A DNA stretch of 64,000 bases from Wolfiporia cocos (lineage: Eukaryota; Basidiomycota; Agaricomycetes; Polyporales; Phaeolaceae): NCBI GenBank assembly GCA_029448655.1, contig JACCLO010000012.1, forward strand, positions 3,030,584-3,094,583, given 5' to 3'. Under the pieces are notes generated by a model. It was given only the letters and a program-made list of their open reading frames with translations, was not told the origin of the DNA and searched no databases. Of the stretch, positions 35,101-45,912 are shown in pieces; the stretch's first letter is position 1; each line of letters starts with the position of its first letter. Position numbers and translations under genes: made by a program.

Positions 35101-36600
35101 ACCGTCGGAAATGATCATTCCTAGGTATTCGATGGAAGATTGTTCGAAAAAGCACTTTTCGGGCTTGGCATACAAGTCCGAGTCCTTCAGGGTTTGTAGA
35201 ACCCCTTTGGTAAGTCGCCGATGTTCCTCCATATCATTCCCGAAAATCAAGATGTCGTCTAGGTAGACAACCACCTTGCCGGTCCGAATGAACGGTGCGA
35301 GGATAGAATTCATCATCGCTTGGAACGTTGCGGGGGCATTGCAGAAACCGAAATACATTACCGTTGCCTCGTATAGTCCACGGTGTGTTATAAACGCCGT
35401 CTTCCATTCATCACCTTCCTTGATGCGGACATTGTTATATCCCCATCTAAGGTCTATTTTGGTGAAGATGGTCGCATGGGACAATTGATCGACGAGGTCA
35501 TCAATCCGAGGTATCGGATAACGATTTTTTACGGTTATTTCGTTTAGCCTCCTGTAATCGACAACCATCCGCAGTCCTCCGTCCTTTTTGTGGACGAAGA
35601 AAACCGGGGATGCCATCGGACTTTCGGATGGTCGAATGTAACCCTTCCGTAGTTCGGTGTCTATCCACTCATCCAAGCTATTACGTTCTTGGGGAGACAT
35701 TTTGTATGGTTTTACCGGGGGAGGAAGTTGCGCATCTGGTTCAAGCACTATGGCGTGATCCCAGGGCTTCCGTTCCGGCATCCTCTCTGACGCTTTTTGT
35801 GAGAACACCGTTGGCCCATACTCTTGGTATTGTTCGGGCACTAACGATCGCCATTTTTCAATGTTAATTGGTGGTGTGTTTTCCTCACGGTCGTCTGCTT
35901 CGTCGAGGTCTTTGTCAAGTACCTCGGCTACCAACTGTGTCAGCAGGTTCATTTCCTCGTCGTCAAGGGTTGCCACCCAAGCGATCAAAGGATTTTCGGG
36001 GTCCTCCTCTCCTAATATGTCCACGGGAGTGTCCCAAATCGAATTTACTTCGATGATTTCCTTTTCTGGGAGTTCAACTGCTTCCTCCTCAGAAGGGCGG
36101 TTACCCTTTTTTCTGGCGTAGGGTTGGTCGTGTGTACAGCGTGCATATTCCATTTCTCCTTTCCTCCAATCAAAGGTAGGATTGTGGAGACGCAACCAGT
36201 CATAGCCAAGGATTAGGTCTGGTTCTAGGTGCATGACCGTCAGACCTATTTTTTCCTTGTGTGTGCCATGTTGCATGAATGCTTTTACTGATTGCGTTAA
36301 GCGGCCGGCGACGTTTTCTGTTCCGTCTGCGTTTGTAACCGTAATGGGAAACGCTAGTTTGTCGGTGACCAGCTTATGTTTATCGACCAATCGTTGTGAT
36401 ATGACCGATATGGTTGCACCGCTGTCGATTAAAGCCAGAGCCTGCACTTTTTGCCCATATACCCAGAGTGTTACTTCGACACGGAATGATCGAGCGAAGT
36501 CGCGCGCATCGTTGCCAAAAACATGATACATTGACTCGAATACACTCTTTACAGCGGGTACGGGACTAAAATTACACGGGAGCACAAGTGGGCAGGTCAT
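32173..36600 (-). CDS. pol: Pol polyprotein with chromodomain and dUTPase (C)
   Basis: About 1475 residues from the ATG at 36600 that overlaps the gag stop (TGATG). Protease DSGATI, RT YLDDILIFG, RNase H, integrase (HHDH...CDTC; SDRGTQF; GQTERVNQ), GPF module, chromodomain (WEVEAILDHR), then a dUTPase with all five motifs: DAIGYDLYAA, PRSGLA, GVIDHDYRGE, GDRIAQLIC, RGTQGFGSTG. Motifs 4 and 5 are separated by a longer stretch than in A1. The frame is fully open and catalytic residues are present, so only gag disruption silences this copy. The B element is nearly identical up to the end of the chromodomain tail, but has lost the dUTPase. Confidence 0.95.
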   Translation of the reverse strand: MTCPLVLPCNFSPVPAVKSVFESMYHVFGNDARDFARSFRVEVTLWVYGQKVQALALIDSGATISVISQRLVDKHKLVTDKLAFPITVTNADGTENVAGRLTQSVKAFMQHGTHKEKIGLTVMHLEPDLILGYDWLRLHNPTFDWRKGEMEYARCTHDQPYARKKGNRPSEEEAVELPEKEIIEVNSIWDTPVDILGEEDPENPLIAWVATLDDEEMNLLTQLVAEVLDKDLDEADDREENTPPINIEKWRSLVPEQYQEYGPTVFSQKASERMPERKPWDHAIVLEPDAQLPPPVKPYKMSPQERNSLDEWIDTELRKGYIRPSESPMASPVFFVHKKDGGLRMVVDYRRLNEITVKNRYPIPRIDDLVDQLSHATIFTKIDLRWGYNNVRIKEGDEWKTAFITHRGLYEATVMYFGFCNAPATFQAMMNSILAPFIRTGKVVVYLDDILIFGNDMEEHRRLTKGVLQTLKDSDLYAKPEKCFFEQSSIEYLGMIISDGNIMMDPKKYAGVQDWPRPTKVKEVQAFLGFANFYRRFIEGFSKIAKPLTMLTKKSEAWHWDAEQENAFQTLKEAFTKAPVLRIPSHDQPFCVETDASDFATGAVLSQLDPTDKKFHPVAYYSKSLSAPERNYEIYDKEMLAVIRALEEWRHYLEGHPEKFEIWSDHLNLTYFKTAQKLTRRQARWALYLSRFNFQMKHKPGKTMLTADPLSRRPDHEEGVDLDNRDQVLLKPEWFEQEYMAMALDTSHAAPQSEDESILREIRKALLDDKVTKDYKELLSSGPREFKKDLSEWNYEGGLLLRRGKVYVPATPADIRRQVVEYHHDHKSAGHFGRYKTYELLSRNYWWPGMFVYVKKYVDGCDTCQRMKNHPQKPYGPLQPLPVPSGPWEVVTIDLITQLPPSGMHDAIMVVVDRLTKRARFFPIENTFSTKDLATILYQKVYPLHGLPKQIVSDRGTQFASKLFGEWCTLLGIQRSMTTAYHPQADGQTERVNQILEQYLRCYINTYQKDNWSEFLPTAEFAYNNAASETTKESPFLVELGRHPIAGPSSFEPSRNKDLVEIANTRFSAQEKAKAAMKIAAERWSWYYDQKKQVVPFKVGDKVLVDVRSWQDTERSLAPRYIGPFRITEKLGPVTFKVYMDAQYRAYHPVFHASKLVMYKESAIEGQKSHPPAADRPTEMEDPEEWEVEAILDHRNRRGRWEYLIHWKGTGPAEDTWEIEEHLANAKEILDEYKAKYSALSTDPNQPLRRSTRLGGTRQTIAVFDPDSPDWDSDTCVWPDDWPQYRDDVDPTQPKVYYKRDPFTGQWVHSDVEFNEDLEIEVGVNGKLPTRGTTDAIGYDLYAAQDILINSWKSASVATDIRIKVPYGTYGRIAPRSGLAKKGIDVLAGVIDHDYRGEVFVMLMNLTGDPYQVKKGDRIAQLICEVAITPEIQESMTKEKFEKEIRPHLHGSGPYNEQFNKPTKRGTQGFGSTGR

Positions 36601-38651
36601 CACATGTGCTCGGTGAGAAAACCCGAGGCAGAGCTTCCGTAGATGCCCAGGGTGTTTGCGGAGTCGGCTATCCGCTTGCGAAGCCAGGGCAGATGTGTCC
36701 TGATGGAGTCGCCCGACGGTGTAGGCGCAGTCGAAGTCGAACCAGTCGACTGGGTCTGGACGGGGCTGGTGCTTTCTGCCGATTGCACCGGGCTCCCGCT
36801 TTTCTCCTCATCGCTGATGCGCGTAGTGGGGGCCAGAGGAACCACCTCTGGTTGCTTCGGAACGTTGGTCCGGATGGTCCCTACGGTGGCTTGGGGGGAC
36901 TCGTCTTCGTCGTCAGTCACCAGTTCCTGGGTGCTGACAATTCGGACCTTGTATTTCTTTTTCGGGTCCAATTTCTTCTGGCCCGACTGTTGCGTTCCGC
37001 TCGACGAGCCTGTCGGCTTCGTCGTTCCGCTTCCACTACTGGCCGGCTTGGCTTCCTTCGGCTTGTTCTTCGGGTTCTCCGGACAGTCGCCCCATTTGTG
37101 TTGCCCGGGGTGCTTACGACAGTCCTTCCCGTAAGAGCCGGTTTCCTTTGCCTTGCCTTTGCCTTTGTCATCAGCCTTGGCAGGCTTCGACGTAGCCTTG
37201 TCAGTGGTCTTGCCAGACCCCGACGACTCCTTCCTTTTTTCTTCCTCAAAGATCTTGCCTTTGAGCTTGTCCGGGTATTGCCTCTTGTAGAGGTCAATGG
37301 CCATATCGAGGTATACCTCCCAGTCGGTCGGCATCGTAAAGCCGGGCACCGATTCCAAGGTAGCGAGGGTTTCTCGCACCTTTTCCGGAAGGATCCGTTT
37401 GATGTGACTGAACAACGTCTTGTTGTCAGTCTCGGCCAAGCGAGCCAGGGTCCTGAGCTTCTGTGCCCAAGAAAAGAAGTCCGATTGGAGCTTCTTTTTC
37501 CCTTCGTCTCCGAAGTACCCTTCAATCTCTTTTTCGGCAATTTCCTTGTCCGTCTTCTTGCCGTACACCTTCTCTATTGTTTCCGCAAACGTTTTCCAGG
37601 TGTGCCCCGAGGTTTGTCCGGCGGCGATTTTATCAACTACCGGCGACATGTACTGGTAGGCCTCGCCCGTAAGCCGTAGCAGGGCTTGGCGAACTTTGTC
37701 TTCCTCGAGGGTCACCTTGGCGTCCGCGAAATACATGCCCATTTTTTGGATCCATTCTTTCGATGAGATGGAATCCTTAGGGCCCGAGAATTTGGGCGGC
37801 TGAGTCGGTTTGGTCTGTTGGAAGTTGACCGTGGTGGCTGCTGCTGTTGCGGCTGCCGGTGCGTTTTTTAGAGCGGTTAACTCCGCTTCGAGTTGGTCAA
37901 TTCTATTAATTAGTGCCGTGACCTGGGCACCGCTGGGTCCCGCGGTTGGGACTGCCGGACGCTTTTGCAGTACTGCGATGTCTTTTTCTATGCGGACGAA
38001 CCGATTTTCGGAAAGGGTGTCCAATTGTTGCCGCAAACTCTCCGCTTCCTCTAGTGCTTCGATTCTATTTTGAAGCACCTGGTTATGACTCCGAATCTGG
38101 TTGGTCTTGTTCCAGACCATCTCCATATTCGTGTCTACCCGGCTTTTGTATGCCGCGAGGTTGCTGTAGAGGTGGTTTTTGGCTTGGTACAGCGCCTCCC
38201 TGTAAGCTTCTTTTCCCACCTGCAGAACTTCGTCTGAGGCGGCCACTTCCAGAGTGCGCTGCAACCTTCCCATCAATTCGTTTTCGCTTCTTTCCGGCTG
38301 CGCGACTATTTCCAGGGTTCCCCTTTCATAGGAGGGGAGGAGATCGGGGAGCGTTCCAAATAGGGGCTCCGTGTCGACTGGTTCCTCCGGCCGTGGAGTC
38401 TCGCTTCCTTCGGGGGTAATGACTGCTCGGCGTGCGGGTGTTTCCGGGTTGAAGAGCCTGGCGGCTCTTGTGCGTGGCGACGCTTCTTCCTGGGAGTACC
38501 AGTGGACGTCACCGTAGTAGACTATGAGGTCCGCTAGGGAGATGGCGGTACAGTAGTTGTCCCACCTCCACCACGAAATGTGGTTTCTAGTCGAATCTTC
38601 CCCATAGTACTTGATGTACGCTGTATGGTTCACGTTCAGGGAAGGGCGCAC
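36600..38651 (-). pseudogene. gag: Gag (C), C-terminal part, cut by A3
   Basis: Continues from the A3 insertion (target copy 38647-38651) to the stop overlapping pol. Contains the core PPKFSGPKDSISSKEW and the CX2HX3HX4C motif CRKHPGQHKWGDC. Together with 48662-48852 it gives the length of B gag exactly. The frame is open, so loss of function is due to the insertion alone. Confidence 0.92.
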
Positions 38652-39350
38652 TGACACAGACTAGACTGTGGGACTCACACTATAACCTTATAGGCGACTT
38701 GAAGATGTTGCAGAAGGTTGGTGAGGGGGCTAGTGGGCGCAAGCAGAGATGGTATGTAACTGTGCGAATGCAGAGAACAAATCTAAGGCTTATCCGCAGT
38801 GATAGCCCTACTTATATACATGCTTTGTTTGGTTACCGGTAAGGGAACCAAACATGAAGGTGGTCTGTGCGCAGACATAACTAATATGGTTAAGTCGTAA
38901 ACTACAATAGACCATGTGCGCCGGTAATGGCCGCACCAGTAAGATCTTTTGTTTGGACCGTAGGTCCATGTTGTGGAAGTGGCTGTAGCTACGTTAGTAA
39001 GCCATGCATGTGGTTCTTATATACCGGTATCGGAATATGAGTAATCGTGAGGGCATTGGCATGTGATAACGAGCGGGCCGCTTATCCAATTGTACTGACA
39101 TAGCCCGGTACCGGGATATGAGTAAGGCGCGTGACACCGGAGGTTAGTCCGCTGAGTCATTGACGCGTACAAGCGTGTTATGTACGTGTTGTTATGACAA
39201 GTGGACGTATACCGCGTTGTGTACGTGTTGTTTGGTTGTGTGTACGTGTAGACGGGCGCTTAGCAGCGTAAATGTCTACAAGGTCGTAGAAATACCAGAT
39301 AAATAGGTAAAAATACGGGAAAAATAGTGGCATGTCCCAAATCTGTGACA
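38652..39350 (-). repeat. A3 3' LTR (699 bp)
   Basis: Same length and termini as the A1 LTR, with the self-primer sequence and TATA box at the equivalent places. Confidence 0.92.
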
Positions 39351-39363
39351 TTACCCCCTCTTC
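39351..39363 (-). promoter_or_regulatory. A3 polypurine tract
   Basis: Element-sense GAAGAGGGGGTAA abutting the 3' LTR, identical to A1. Confidence 0.85.
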
Positions 39364-39389
39364 AGGTTTCATTGTCCCTAATGGAACGA

Positions 39390-42300
39390 TTACTTTCCTG
39401 TGGAGCCGAATCCACCAGTACCGCGCTCGGATTTAATCTTTTCAAAGTAAGATTTTCCGTGTAGCGTAATATGCGGGTCCTTTGCAACTTCGCAGATGAG
39501 CTGAGCAATCTTATCGCCGGCCCGAATATCGATAGATATATCGGAGTGATTCCGGAGTATAATGATTACCTCGCCTTGATAATCGTGGTCGATGACGCCA
39601 CCCATTACGTCTATGCCTTTGCGTGCGAGACTAGAGCGGGGGGCGATACGGCCGTAAGTGCCGAAAGGTACCTGGATTTTCAGTTTGGTATTGTATTCTG
39701 TCTGCCCGTGAGCTGGCAGAACGTCGCCTGTTGCAGTGTACAGGTCAAACCCAACCGAGTCCTTGGTTCCTTTTTCCGGCATTCGGCCGCCTTCACCGAC
39801 TACAATTTTCAAGTCCGCATTTTGGTTAATGTCAGCTGACATCCATCCCCCATCGGGGTGTCTAACCATGCGCTGCTTAGGATCCTTCGCAAATTCTTCG
39901 CGATACTGCGGCCAGTCGTCTGGCCACGTGCATTCGTCGGCTTCCCAGTCGTCGCTGTCAGGGTCGAAGACATGAACTGCTTCTTTCCTTCTAGCTGATC
40001 GCCTGAGGGGGACGTCCTGCATTGGAATGGCATGTGAAGCCTTGTATTCCTGCAGAATGTCGTATGCCGTGTCGAGATCGGCTTCGCGTACCCAGGAGTC
40101 GTCATTGATACCGAACCCTTTCCATCGGATTCTGTATTCAACTCTTCCTGCACGGAGACGATGATCTAAGATCTTCTCGACTTCCCATAACTCCTCGCCG
40201 TCGACCATCTCTGGTTGAGGCTCTGGTTTTTTCTGATGCACCGGGTCCTTGTACATGACCAACTTGGAAGCGTGGAATACTGGGTGGTAAGCCCTGTATT
40301 GCTCGTCCATGTGTACCCTAAAGGTGACCGGAGATAATTGTTCAATTATCCTAAATGGTCCCAAATAGCGTGGACTAAGACTTCTTTCGGAGTCTTGCCA
40401 GCTACGGGCGTCAACGAGAACTTTGTCGCCGACTTTAAACGGCACCGAGCGCTTATGTTGATCGTAGTACCAAGACCAGCGTTCAGCAGCCAATTTCATT
40501 GCTGCCTTAGCTTGTTCTTGTGCCGACCATCTTTCGTAAGCAATGACATTTAGGTCCGTGTATGGTGTTGGACGTAAATTCGTAGGTCCTGCATTAGGGT
40601 GCCTTCCTAGTTCGACAAAGAATGGGCTATTCTTTGTTGTCTCACTAGCCGCGTTGTTGTACGCGAATTCAGCCGTTGGGAGAAACCATGACCAGTTATC
40701 CTTTTGAATAACATCGATGTAACATCTAAGATATTGTTCCAGGATCTGGTTAACTCTCTCCGTCTGGCCATCCGCTTGCGGGTGATAGGCGGTTGTCATT
40801 GACCGTTGGATTCCCAATTGCTCACACCATCCCTTGAATAAGGCGGCTGCGAATTGCGGGCCTCTATCCGAAACGATTTGTTTCGGAAGTCCGTGGTTCG
40901 GATAAATCCGAAGGTACAGGAGGTTCGCTAATTCTTTTGCCGTTATCTTGTCTGACGTGGGAATGAAGTGTGCTCGTTTGGTAAGCCGGTCCACTATTAC
41001 CATAATAGCATTGAATTGTTTCAATTCGCCGCTGGGTGGTAGGTGGACGATAAGGTCAATTGTGACGGTGTCCCAAGGTGCTTCCGGAACTGGGAGCGGT
41101 TGCAGGGGTCCGTACGGGGTCTGGTTGTGGTTCTTCATGCGTTGACATGTGTCACAACCTTCCACGTATTGCTTTACCATCGTGGTCATTCCAGGCCACC
41201 AGTAATTACGCGATAGAAGTTCATAGGTCTTCCATCGTCCGAAGTGTCCGGCCGTCACATGGTCATGATGTAACTCCAGAATCTTCGTGCGCAATTCTTT
41301 AGGCTCTTTTGGAACGTACACTTTTCCTCGTCTGAGGAGTAATCCGGCCTCCATGTTCCATTCCTGGAGATCTTTACCGAATTCCTTGGGACCACTTTTC
41401 AGTAATTCCTGGTAATCCTTGGTAATTTGATCGTTCATGAGGGCTTGTCGGATTTGTCGGAGAAGGTCCTCGTCGCCTGATTGTATCTCCTGCTGTGACG
41501 CTTCTAGCGCCCTAACCGTAAAGTATTCCGGTTTCAGCAAAATTTGATCGCGATTGTCGAGTTCCACCCCCTCTTCATGGTCTGGCCTCCGTGACAGAGG
41601 ATCAGCCGTGAGCATTGTTTTACCGGGTTTGTGACACATGGTGAAGTTGAACCTTGTCAGGTAAAGACTCCAACGTGCCTGTCTCCGGGTTAGCCGTTGT
41701 GCCGATTTGAAATATGTCAGATTGAGATGATCCGACCATACTTCAAATTTGTGTGGGTGTCCTTCGAGGTAATGTCTCCATTCCTCTAGTGCACGGATGA
41801 TTGCGAGCAACTCCTTATCGTAAATCTCATAGTTCCTTTCGGGTGCTGATAGAGATTTCGAGTAAAAGGCTACCGGGTGCCAGAGCTTATCCTCCGAAGA
41901 GTATTGCGATAGCACTGCACCAGTTGCGTAATCAGACGAATCCGCTTCCACGCGGAACGGGGACTCCTGATCTGGGATCCGGAGTATTGGAGCCGATGTG
42001 AAAGCTTCCTTGAGAGTTTGGAAGGCTTCCGCTTGTTCGGGTCCCCAGTTCCATTGCGTGTTTTTCTTGGACAGTTCGGTTAACGGCTTAACCACTTTGG
42101 AGAAATCTTTAATGAACCGACGGTAGTAGTTGGCGAAGCCAACAAAGGCTTGGACGTCCTTCACCTTGGCAGGTGTAGGCCAGTCCATGACACCGGCTAC
42201 CTTCTTAGGGTCCATTTCGACTTTTCCTTTGGAAATGATCATTCCCAGGTATTCAATACTGCTTTGTTTGAAGAAGCACTTTTCAGGCTTCGCGAACAAG

Positions 42301-43925
42301 TCGTTGTCTTGCAAGATTTGTAATACTTGCTTGACAATACGACGGTGTTCCAACAGGTCGTTTCCGAACACAAGGATGTCGTCTAGGTAGACAATGACCT
42401 TTCCTTCTCTGATAAGGTCACCTAGAATATCGTTCATCATGTGCTGGAACGTGCTGGGTGCATTACAAAAGCCGAAGTACATGACTACAGCTTCATAAAG
42501 GCCGTTAGGCGTAATGAATGCGGTCTTCCATTCATCTCCCTCCTTGATTCTTACGTTGTTGTAACCCCAACGCAAGTCGAGCTTCGTAAATATCGAAGCC
42601 TGGCTAAGCTTATCGATAAGCTCGTCTATGCGTGGGAGAGGGTACCTGTTTTTAATGGTCAAGTCGTTTACTTTTCGGTAATCGACTACCATTCGGGCTC
42701 CGCCGTCTTTTTTAGGGACGAAGAAGACCGGGCTCGCGATCGGGGATTTCGAGTGTCGGATGTAGCCCTTCCGTAACTCTTCCTGAATCCACTGATCTAG
42801 CGAGTTCGCTTCCTGAGGAGACATCTTGTATGCCTTACTCGGGGGCGGTAGTATCGCGTCATCGGGGAAGTCGATGGCGTGATCGTATGGTTTCCGTTCG
42901 GGCATCCTTTCGGATGCGCGCTGAGAAAATACCGTGGGACCAAACTCCTGGTATTCCTCTGGAACCAAGGATTTCCATTTCTGGAGATCCGCATCTGTCA
43001 GGAATTCATCGTCCGACTTCTCCGTTATCGACTGAATGGCATCGATAAGGAGTTCCGTTCCTTCGTCAAGGGTGTTCACCCAAGCGACAAAGGGATTCTC
43101 AGGCTCCTCTAAGCCGAGAAAATCTATTGGAAAGTCGTTGATGATTTGATAGATGTTGCGGGGTTCGATTTCGTCTTCTTCCTTAGAAATCGAAACCCGT
43201 TTGCCATGTTTGCATTTTTCCGTACACCGATATGTGAAGGTTCCTTCCGGCCAATTGAAGTCCGGGTTGTGTTTCAGGAACCAGTCATATCCGAGGATCA
43301 CATCCGCATTCTGTACGTCCATTACGTACAAGAATTCGGTGGACTTGTGTTCCTCGTGCACCATATAAGCTTTTACTGCCATATCGATATTACCGGCGGT
43401 ATTAGAGGTACCGTCGGCGTTACGAATCTCGAGAGGCGAAGGTAGTTTCTGAGTGACTAACTTTTCCTCGTGGACGAGTTTCTTATCAATGACGCTTATT
43501 GATGCACCGGTGTCGATTAATGCCATGGCGTTGACTTTCTTTCCATATACCCACAGTTCCACTTCGATAGAGAACGATTTATTGTCGTCTCGAGAATCGT
43601 TTCCATGTACATTATACAAAGTGAAAAATTTCAGCGCGAGCGGGTCAGGATAAAAGTATTGTACAGGAGGGGCACGTGTAGCTAGTGTCCTTGTCCTCCG
43701 GGCAAAGTCCATTGCCGAGTTACCGAATATACCGAGATGGGATACCGGGTGACGTACGACCGCCTTATCTTCCCACAAGATGAGGGGTCTCTGTGAAGCC
43801 TCTTCGTAGAGGTGCGTTTCTTCGGGGCGCTGTACACTCCCAGCCGCTGCGGGGCTGGTGTGTTCTTCACAGAACGTCTTCGAGACGTGTGGTTGGGGCA
43901 AGGGGAACCGAGATGGTCCCGACAT
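39390..43925 (-). CDS. pol: Pol polyprotein with chromodomain and dUTPase (A3)
   Basis: 1511 residues, same domain order as A1: protease DTGAS, RT YLDDILVFG, RNase H, integrase (CDTC; SDRGPQF; GQTERVNQ), GPF module, chromodomain, dUTPase with five motifs. Nearly identical to A1 except in the integrase core, where many substitutions cluster (e.g. SDKITAKEL for SDNISAKEL). The D pol agrees with A3, not A1, in this part, so A3 carries the common version. Overlaps gag by 59 nt in the +1 frame. Confidence 0.95.
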   Translation of the reverse strand: MSGPSRFPLPQPHVSKTFCEEHTSPAAAGSVQRPEETHLYEEASQRPLILWEDKAVVRHPVSHLGIFGNSAMDFARRTRTLATRAPPVQYFYPDPLALKFFTLYNVHGNDSRDDNKSFSIEVELWVYGKKVNAMALIDTGASISVIDKKLVHEEKLVTQKLPSPLEIRNADGTSNTAGNIDMAVKAYMVHEEHKSTEFLYVMDVQNADVILGYDWFLKHNPDFNWPEGTFTYRCTEKCKHGKRVSISKEEDEIEPRNIYQIINDFPIDFLGLEEPENPFVAWVNTLDEGTELLIDAIQSITEKSDDEFLTDADLQKWKSLVPEEYQEFGPTVFSQRASERMPERKPYDHAIDFPDDAILPPPSKAYKMSPQEANSLDQWIQEELRKGYIRHSKSPIASPVFFVPKKDGGARMVVDYRKVNDLTIKNRYPLPRIDELIDKLSQASIFTKLDLRWGYNNVRIKEGDEWKTAFITPNGLYEAVVMYFGFCNAPSTFQHMMNDILGDLIREGKVIVYLDDILVFGNDLLEHRRIVKQVLQILQDNDLFAKPEKCFFKQSSIEYLGMIISKGKVEMDPKKVAGVMDWPTPAKVKDVQAFVGFANYYRRFIKDFSKVVKPLTELSKKNTQWNWGPEQAEAFQTLKEAFTSAPILRIPDQESPFRVEADSSDYATGAVLSQYSSEDKLWHPVAFYSKSLSAPERNYEIYDKELLAIIRALEEWRHYLEGHPHKFEVWSDHLNLTYFKSAQRLTRRQARWSLYLTRFNFTMCHKPGKTMLTADPLSRRPDHEEGVELDNRDQILLKPEYFTVRALEASQQEIQSGDEDLLRQIRQALMNDQITKDYQELLKSGPKEFGKDLQEWNMEAGLLLRRGKVYVPKEPKELRTKILELHHDHVTAGHFGRWKTYELLSRNYWWPGMTTMVKQYVEGCDTCQRMKNHNQTPYGPLQPLPVPEAPWDTVTIDLIVHLPPSGELKQFNAIMVIVDRLTKRAHFIPTSDKITAKELANLLYLRIYPNHGLPKQIVSDRGPQFAAALFKGWCEQLGIQRSMTTAYHPQADGQTERVNQILEQYLRCYIDVIQKDNWSWFLPTAEFAYNNAASETTKNSPFFVELGRHPNAGPTNLRPTPYTDLNVIAYERWSAQEQAKAAMKLAAERWSWYYDQHKRSVPFKVGDKVLVDARSWQDSERSLSPRYLGPFRIIEQLSPVTFRVHMDEQYRAYHPVFHASKLVMYKDPVHQKKPEPQPEMVDGEELWEVEKILDHRLRAGRVEYRIRWKGFGINDDSWVREADLDTAYDILQEYKASHAIPMQDVPLRRSARRKEAVHVFDPDSDDWEADECTWPDDWPQYREEFAKDPKQRMVRHPDGGWMSADINQNADLKIVVGEGGRMPEKGTKDSVGFDLYTATGDVLPAHGQTEYNTKLKIQVPFGTYGRIAPRSSLARKGIDVMGGVIDHDYQGEVIIILRNHSDISIDIRAGDKIAQLICEVAKDPHITLHGKSYFEKIKSERGTGGFGSTGK

Positions 43926-45912
43926 TGGCGACGGTGGTGGCGGGGGCCGAGGGTCCTGCTGAGCTTGAGTCAGCCGTCACTTCTTCCCAGATCGTTCGGG
44001 CACGATACGTCTTGCCATCCGCGGGGGGCGCCGAGTACGGCTTCTTGCCAGAAGCCTGTCCCTTTCCACTACCCGAAGGAGCAGCCGTGGTCTTTCCAGA
44101 CGCGGCAGCTGCATCCTTCGCCCTTTGTTGTTCGGCCCGCTGAGCGGCAGGCACGAACGTTCCCGCAGCCTTGTCCGCGGCAAGCTTAGGACACTTGTTG
44201 AAATAGTGTCCCGTCTGCTTGCAATAGGTGCAGACGGCATTGGCGGTGTCGGCGGGGGCTTTGGCGGGCGCCTTTCCCTTGTCCTTCTTTTTCTCCGACT
44301 TCTTTGCAGAAGCGGAGGACGTTTCCTTCTTTTCGGCAGGTGCCGAGTCCTTCTTGCCGGCCTTCTCGAAGATCGAGCCCTTGATCTTGTCTGGATATGA
44401 CGTTTGGTACATTTCCAGAGCGAAGTCGATCAGAGGTTCGATGTCGGTCGGGGCCTTGAAGAACGGAGTCTTGCCGAGGACATTTAAGGTGTCCTTAACC
44501 TTTTCTGGGAGAGTCTCGGTGAATTCCCACACCAGAGTCTCGTTGGCGGTTTTGGAGAGCCGGCCGAGGGTGCGGAACCGTTCGCAGTAATTGAAATAGT
44601 TCGATTCTGCCAGTTCCTTGCCCTTCGTGCCGTAGTAGCCGCGAATTTCCTTCTTCGCGATCTCCTTATCCGTCATCTTCCCATATTGCACCATTACGGA
44701 TTTGGTGAAGTCCTCCCAGGTGCCGAGAGGTTCACCGTTTCCTGCCTTCTTGATGAGAGGCGAGAAAAACTTGTATGCGTCCCCTGTGACGCGGAAGAGG
44801 GCCGTGGTGATACGGTCATGGTCATCGTAGACCCTGAGCGTACCGAAGTACAGGCCCATCTTCTCCACCCATTCCTGCGCAGTCACCTTTCCAGATGACC
44901 CAGAGAATTCGGGGGGAGGGGGGATTTTCAGGTTTTGAGGCAGACCTGGAATCTGCGGGGCGACGGCTGCTGCAGCAGCGGCTGCAGCTTGTGCGGCGGC
45001 CGCGGCCTCGGCTGCTCTGGCTTGAGCATGACCGGGGGCCGGTACCGGGTCTTCCGGAGGCGTGCGGACGCCGGGAGGGTTGGGAACGGAGGGATTCTTG
45101 CGGATCCTCCGGAGTTCCTCGTCAACCTTCTCCATGCGTTCTGCGAACGCATCCTCGAGGTCGTCCAGCCGGGACCGGTAGTCCTTTCGGAGCTGCTTCT
45201 CCATTTCGGAGAGCTTGGCGGTGTACTCCTGTCGGAGTTCCTTGCCGAGGTCCACCATGGTGGACAATACCTCGTTCCGGACCGAATTGACCGCTTCGTG
45301 TAGTTCGTCTTGGGCCTTCTGTTCGATTGCCCTGGATTGCCCAGCCAGGGAATCGATTCGTTCATGGATACGCTCCAGGCGGGCGTGCACCATTCGACCT
45401 AGGGTGTCGGTGGTGTCATGGCTTATGGCCGCACTTCGTTGTACGGCGGCATCGATGATTGGCCCATGTATGGACCCATCCACCTTGTGGTGTTCCTCCT
45501 CAGGAAGGTACGCCTTGAGGTTGTTCTCGACAGCGACATTGGTCTGTCGTGTCGGACCCGAAAATTCCATTTCCAGTGTGGTGGCGGGCCCGATAGGGCG
45601 AGTTCGACGAGCCGGTGGGTATCCGGCAATGGGGGAGCCCGGGCGTGTACCCATGGGATTGGTCGGAGATTCCCTTTGCGGGGGAGCGAACTCCGGCATT
45701 TCCTCTTCTCCTTCCTCTTCTTCTTCTTCCTCTCCCTCGCTTAGGTGCTCCAGCGTCACCAGTTGCTGGGTTCCCGAGGGACCAGCTACCGGGGTCACCG
45801 GACCTTCTGAGCGGAGGCGCATCTTGCGGGGAGCGAGGGGGGTGCTGACGGAGGAGGTGGAGGACATTGTGAATAAACTGTTTGTGACGAATGTTAGTTT
45901 CCGGTTACTCAT
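43867..45912 (-). CDS. gag: Gag capsid/nucleocapsid protein (A3)
   Basis: Up to 681 residues; the conserved start MSSTSSVSTPLAPRK is the ATG at 45867. Acidic run broken by glycines (EGEEEEEEEGEEE), then coiled-coil region, alanine-rich linker, Gag core and CCHC knuckle CTYCKQTGHYFNKC. Differs from A1 mostly in the N-terminal third. Overlaps pol by 59 nt. Confidence 0.92.
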   Translation of the reverse strand: MSNRKLTFVTNSLFTMSSTSSVSTPLAPRKMRLRSEGPVTPVAGPSGTQQLVTLEHLSEGEEEEEEEGEEEMPEFAPPQRESPTNPMGTRPGSPIAGYPPARRTRPIGPATTLEMEFSGPTRQTNVAVENNLKAYLPEEEHHKVDGSIHGPIIDAAVQRSAAISHDTTDTLGRMVHARLERIHERIDSLAGQSRAIEQKAQDELHEAVNSVRNEVLSTMVDLGKELRQEYTAKLSEMEKQLRKDYRSRLDDLEDAFAERMEKVDEELRRIRKNPSVPNPPGVRTPPEDPVPAPGHAQARAAEAAAAAQAAAAAAAAVAPQIPGLPQNLKIPPPPEFSGSSGKVTAQEWVEKMGLYFGTLRVYDDHDRITTALFRVTGDAYKFFSPLIKKAGNGEPLGTWEDFTKSVMVQYGKMTDKEIAKKEIRGYYGTKGKELAESNYFNYCERFRTLGRLSKTANETLVWEFTETLPEKVKDTLNVLGKTPFFKAPTDIEPLIDFALEMYQTSYPDKIKGSIFEKAGKKDSAPAEKKETSSASAKKSEKKKDKGKAPAKAPADTANAVCTYCKQTGHYFNKCPKLAADKAAGTFVPAAQRAEQQRAKDAAAASGKTTAAPSGSGKGQASGKKPYSAPPADGKTYRARTIWEEVTADSSSAGPSAPATTVANVGTISVPLAPTTRLEDVL

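Noticed and set aside
36588..37679. 363-residue plus-strand frame opposite C gag
   Set aside because: Antisense shadow of gag; B has only fragments of it at the same place.
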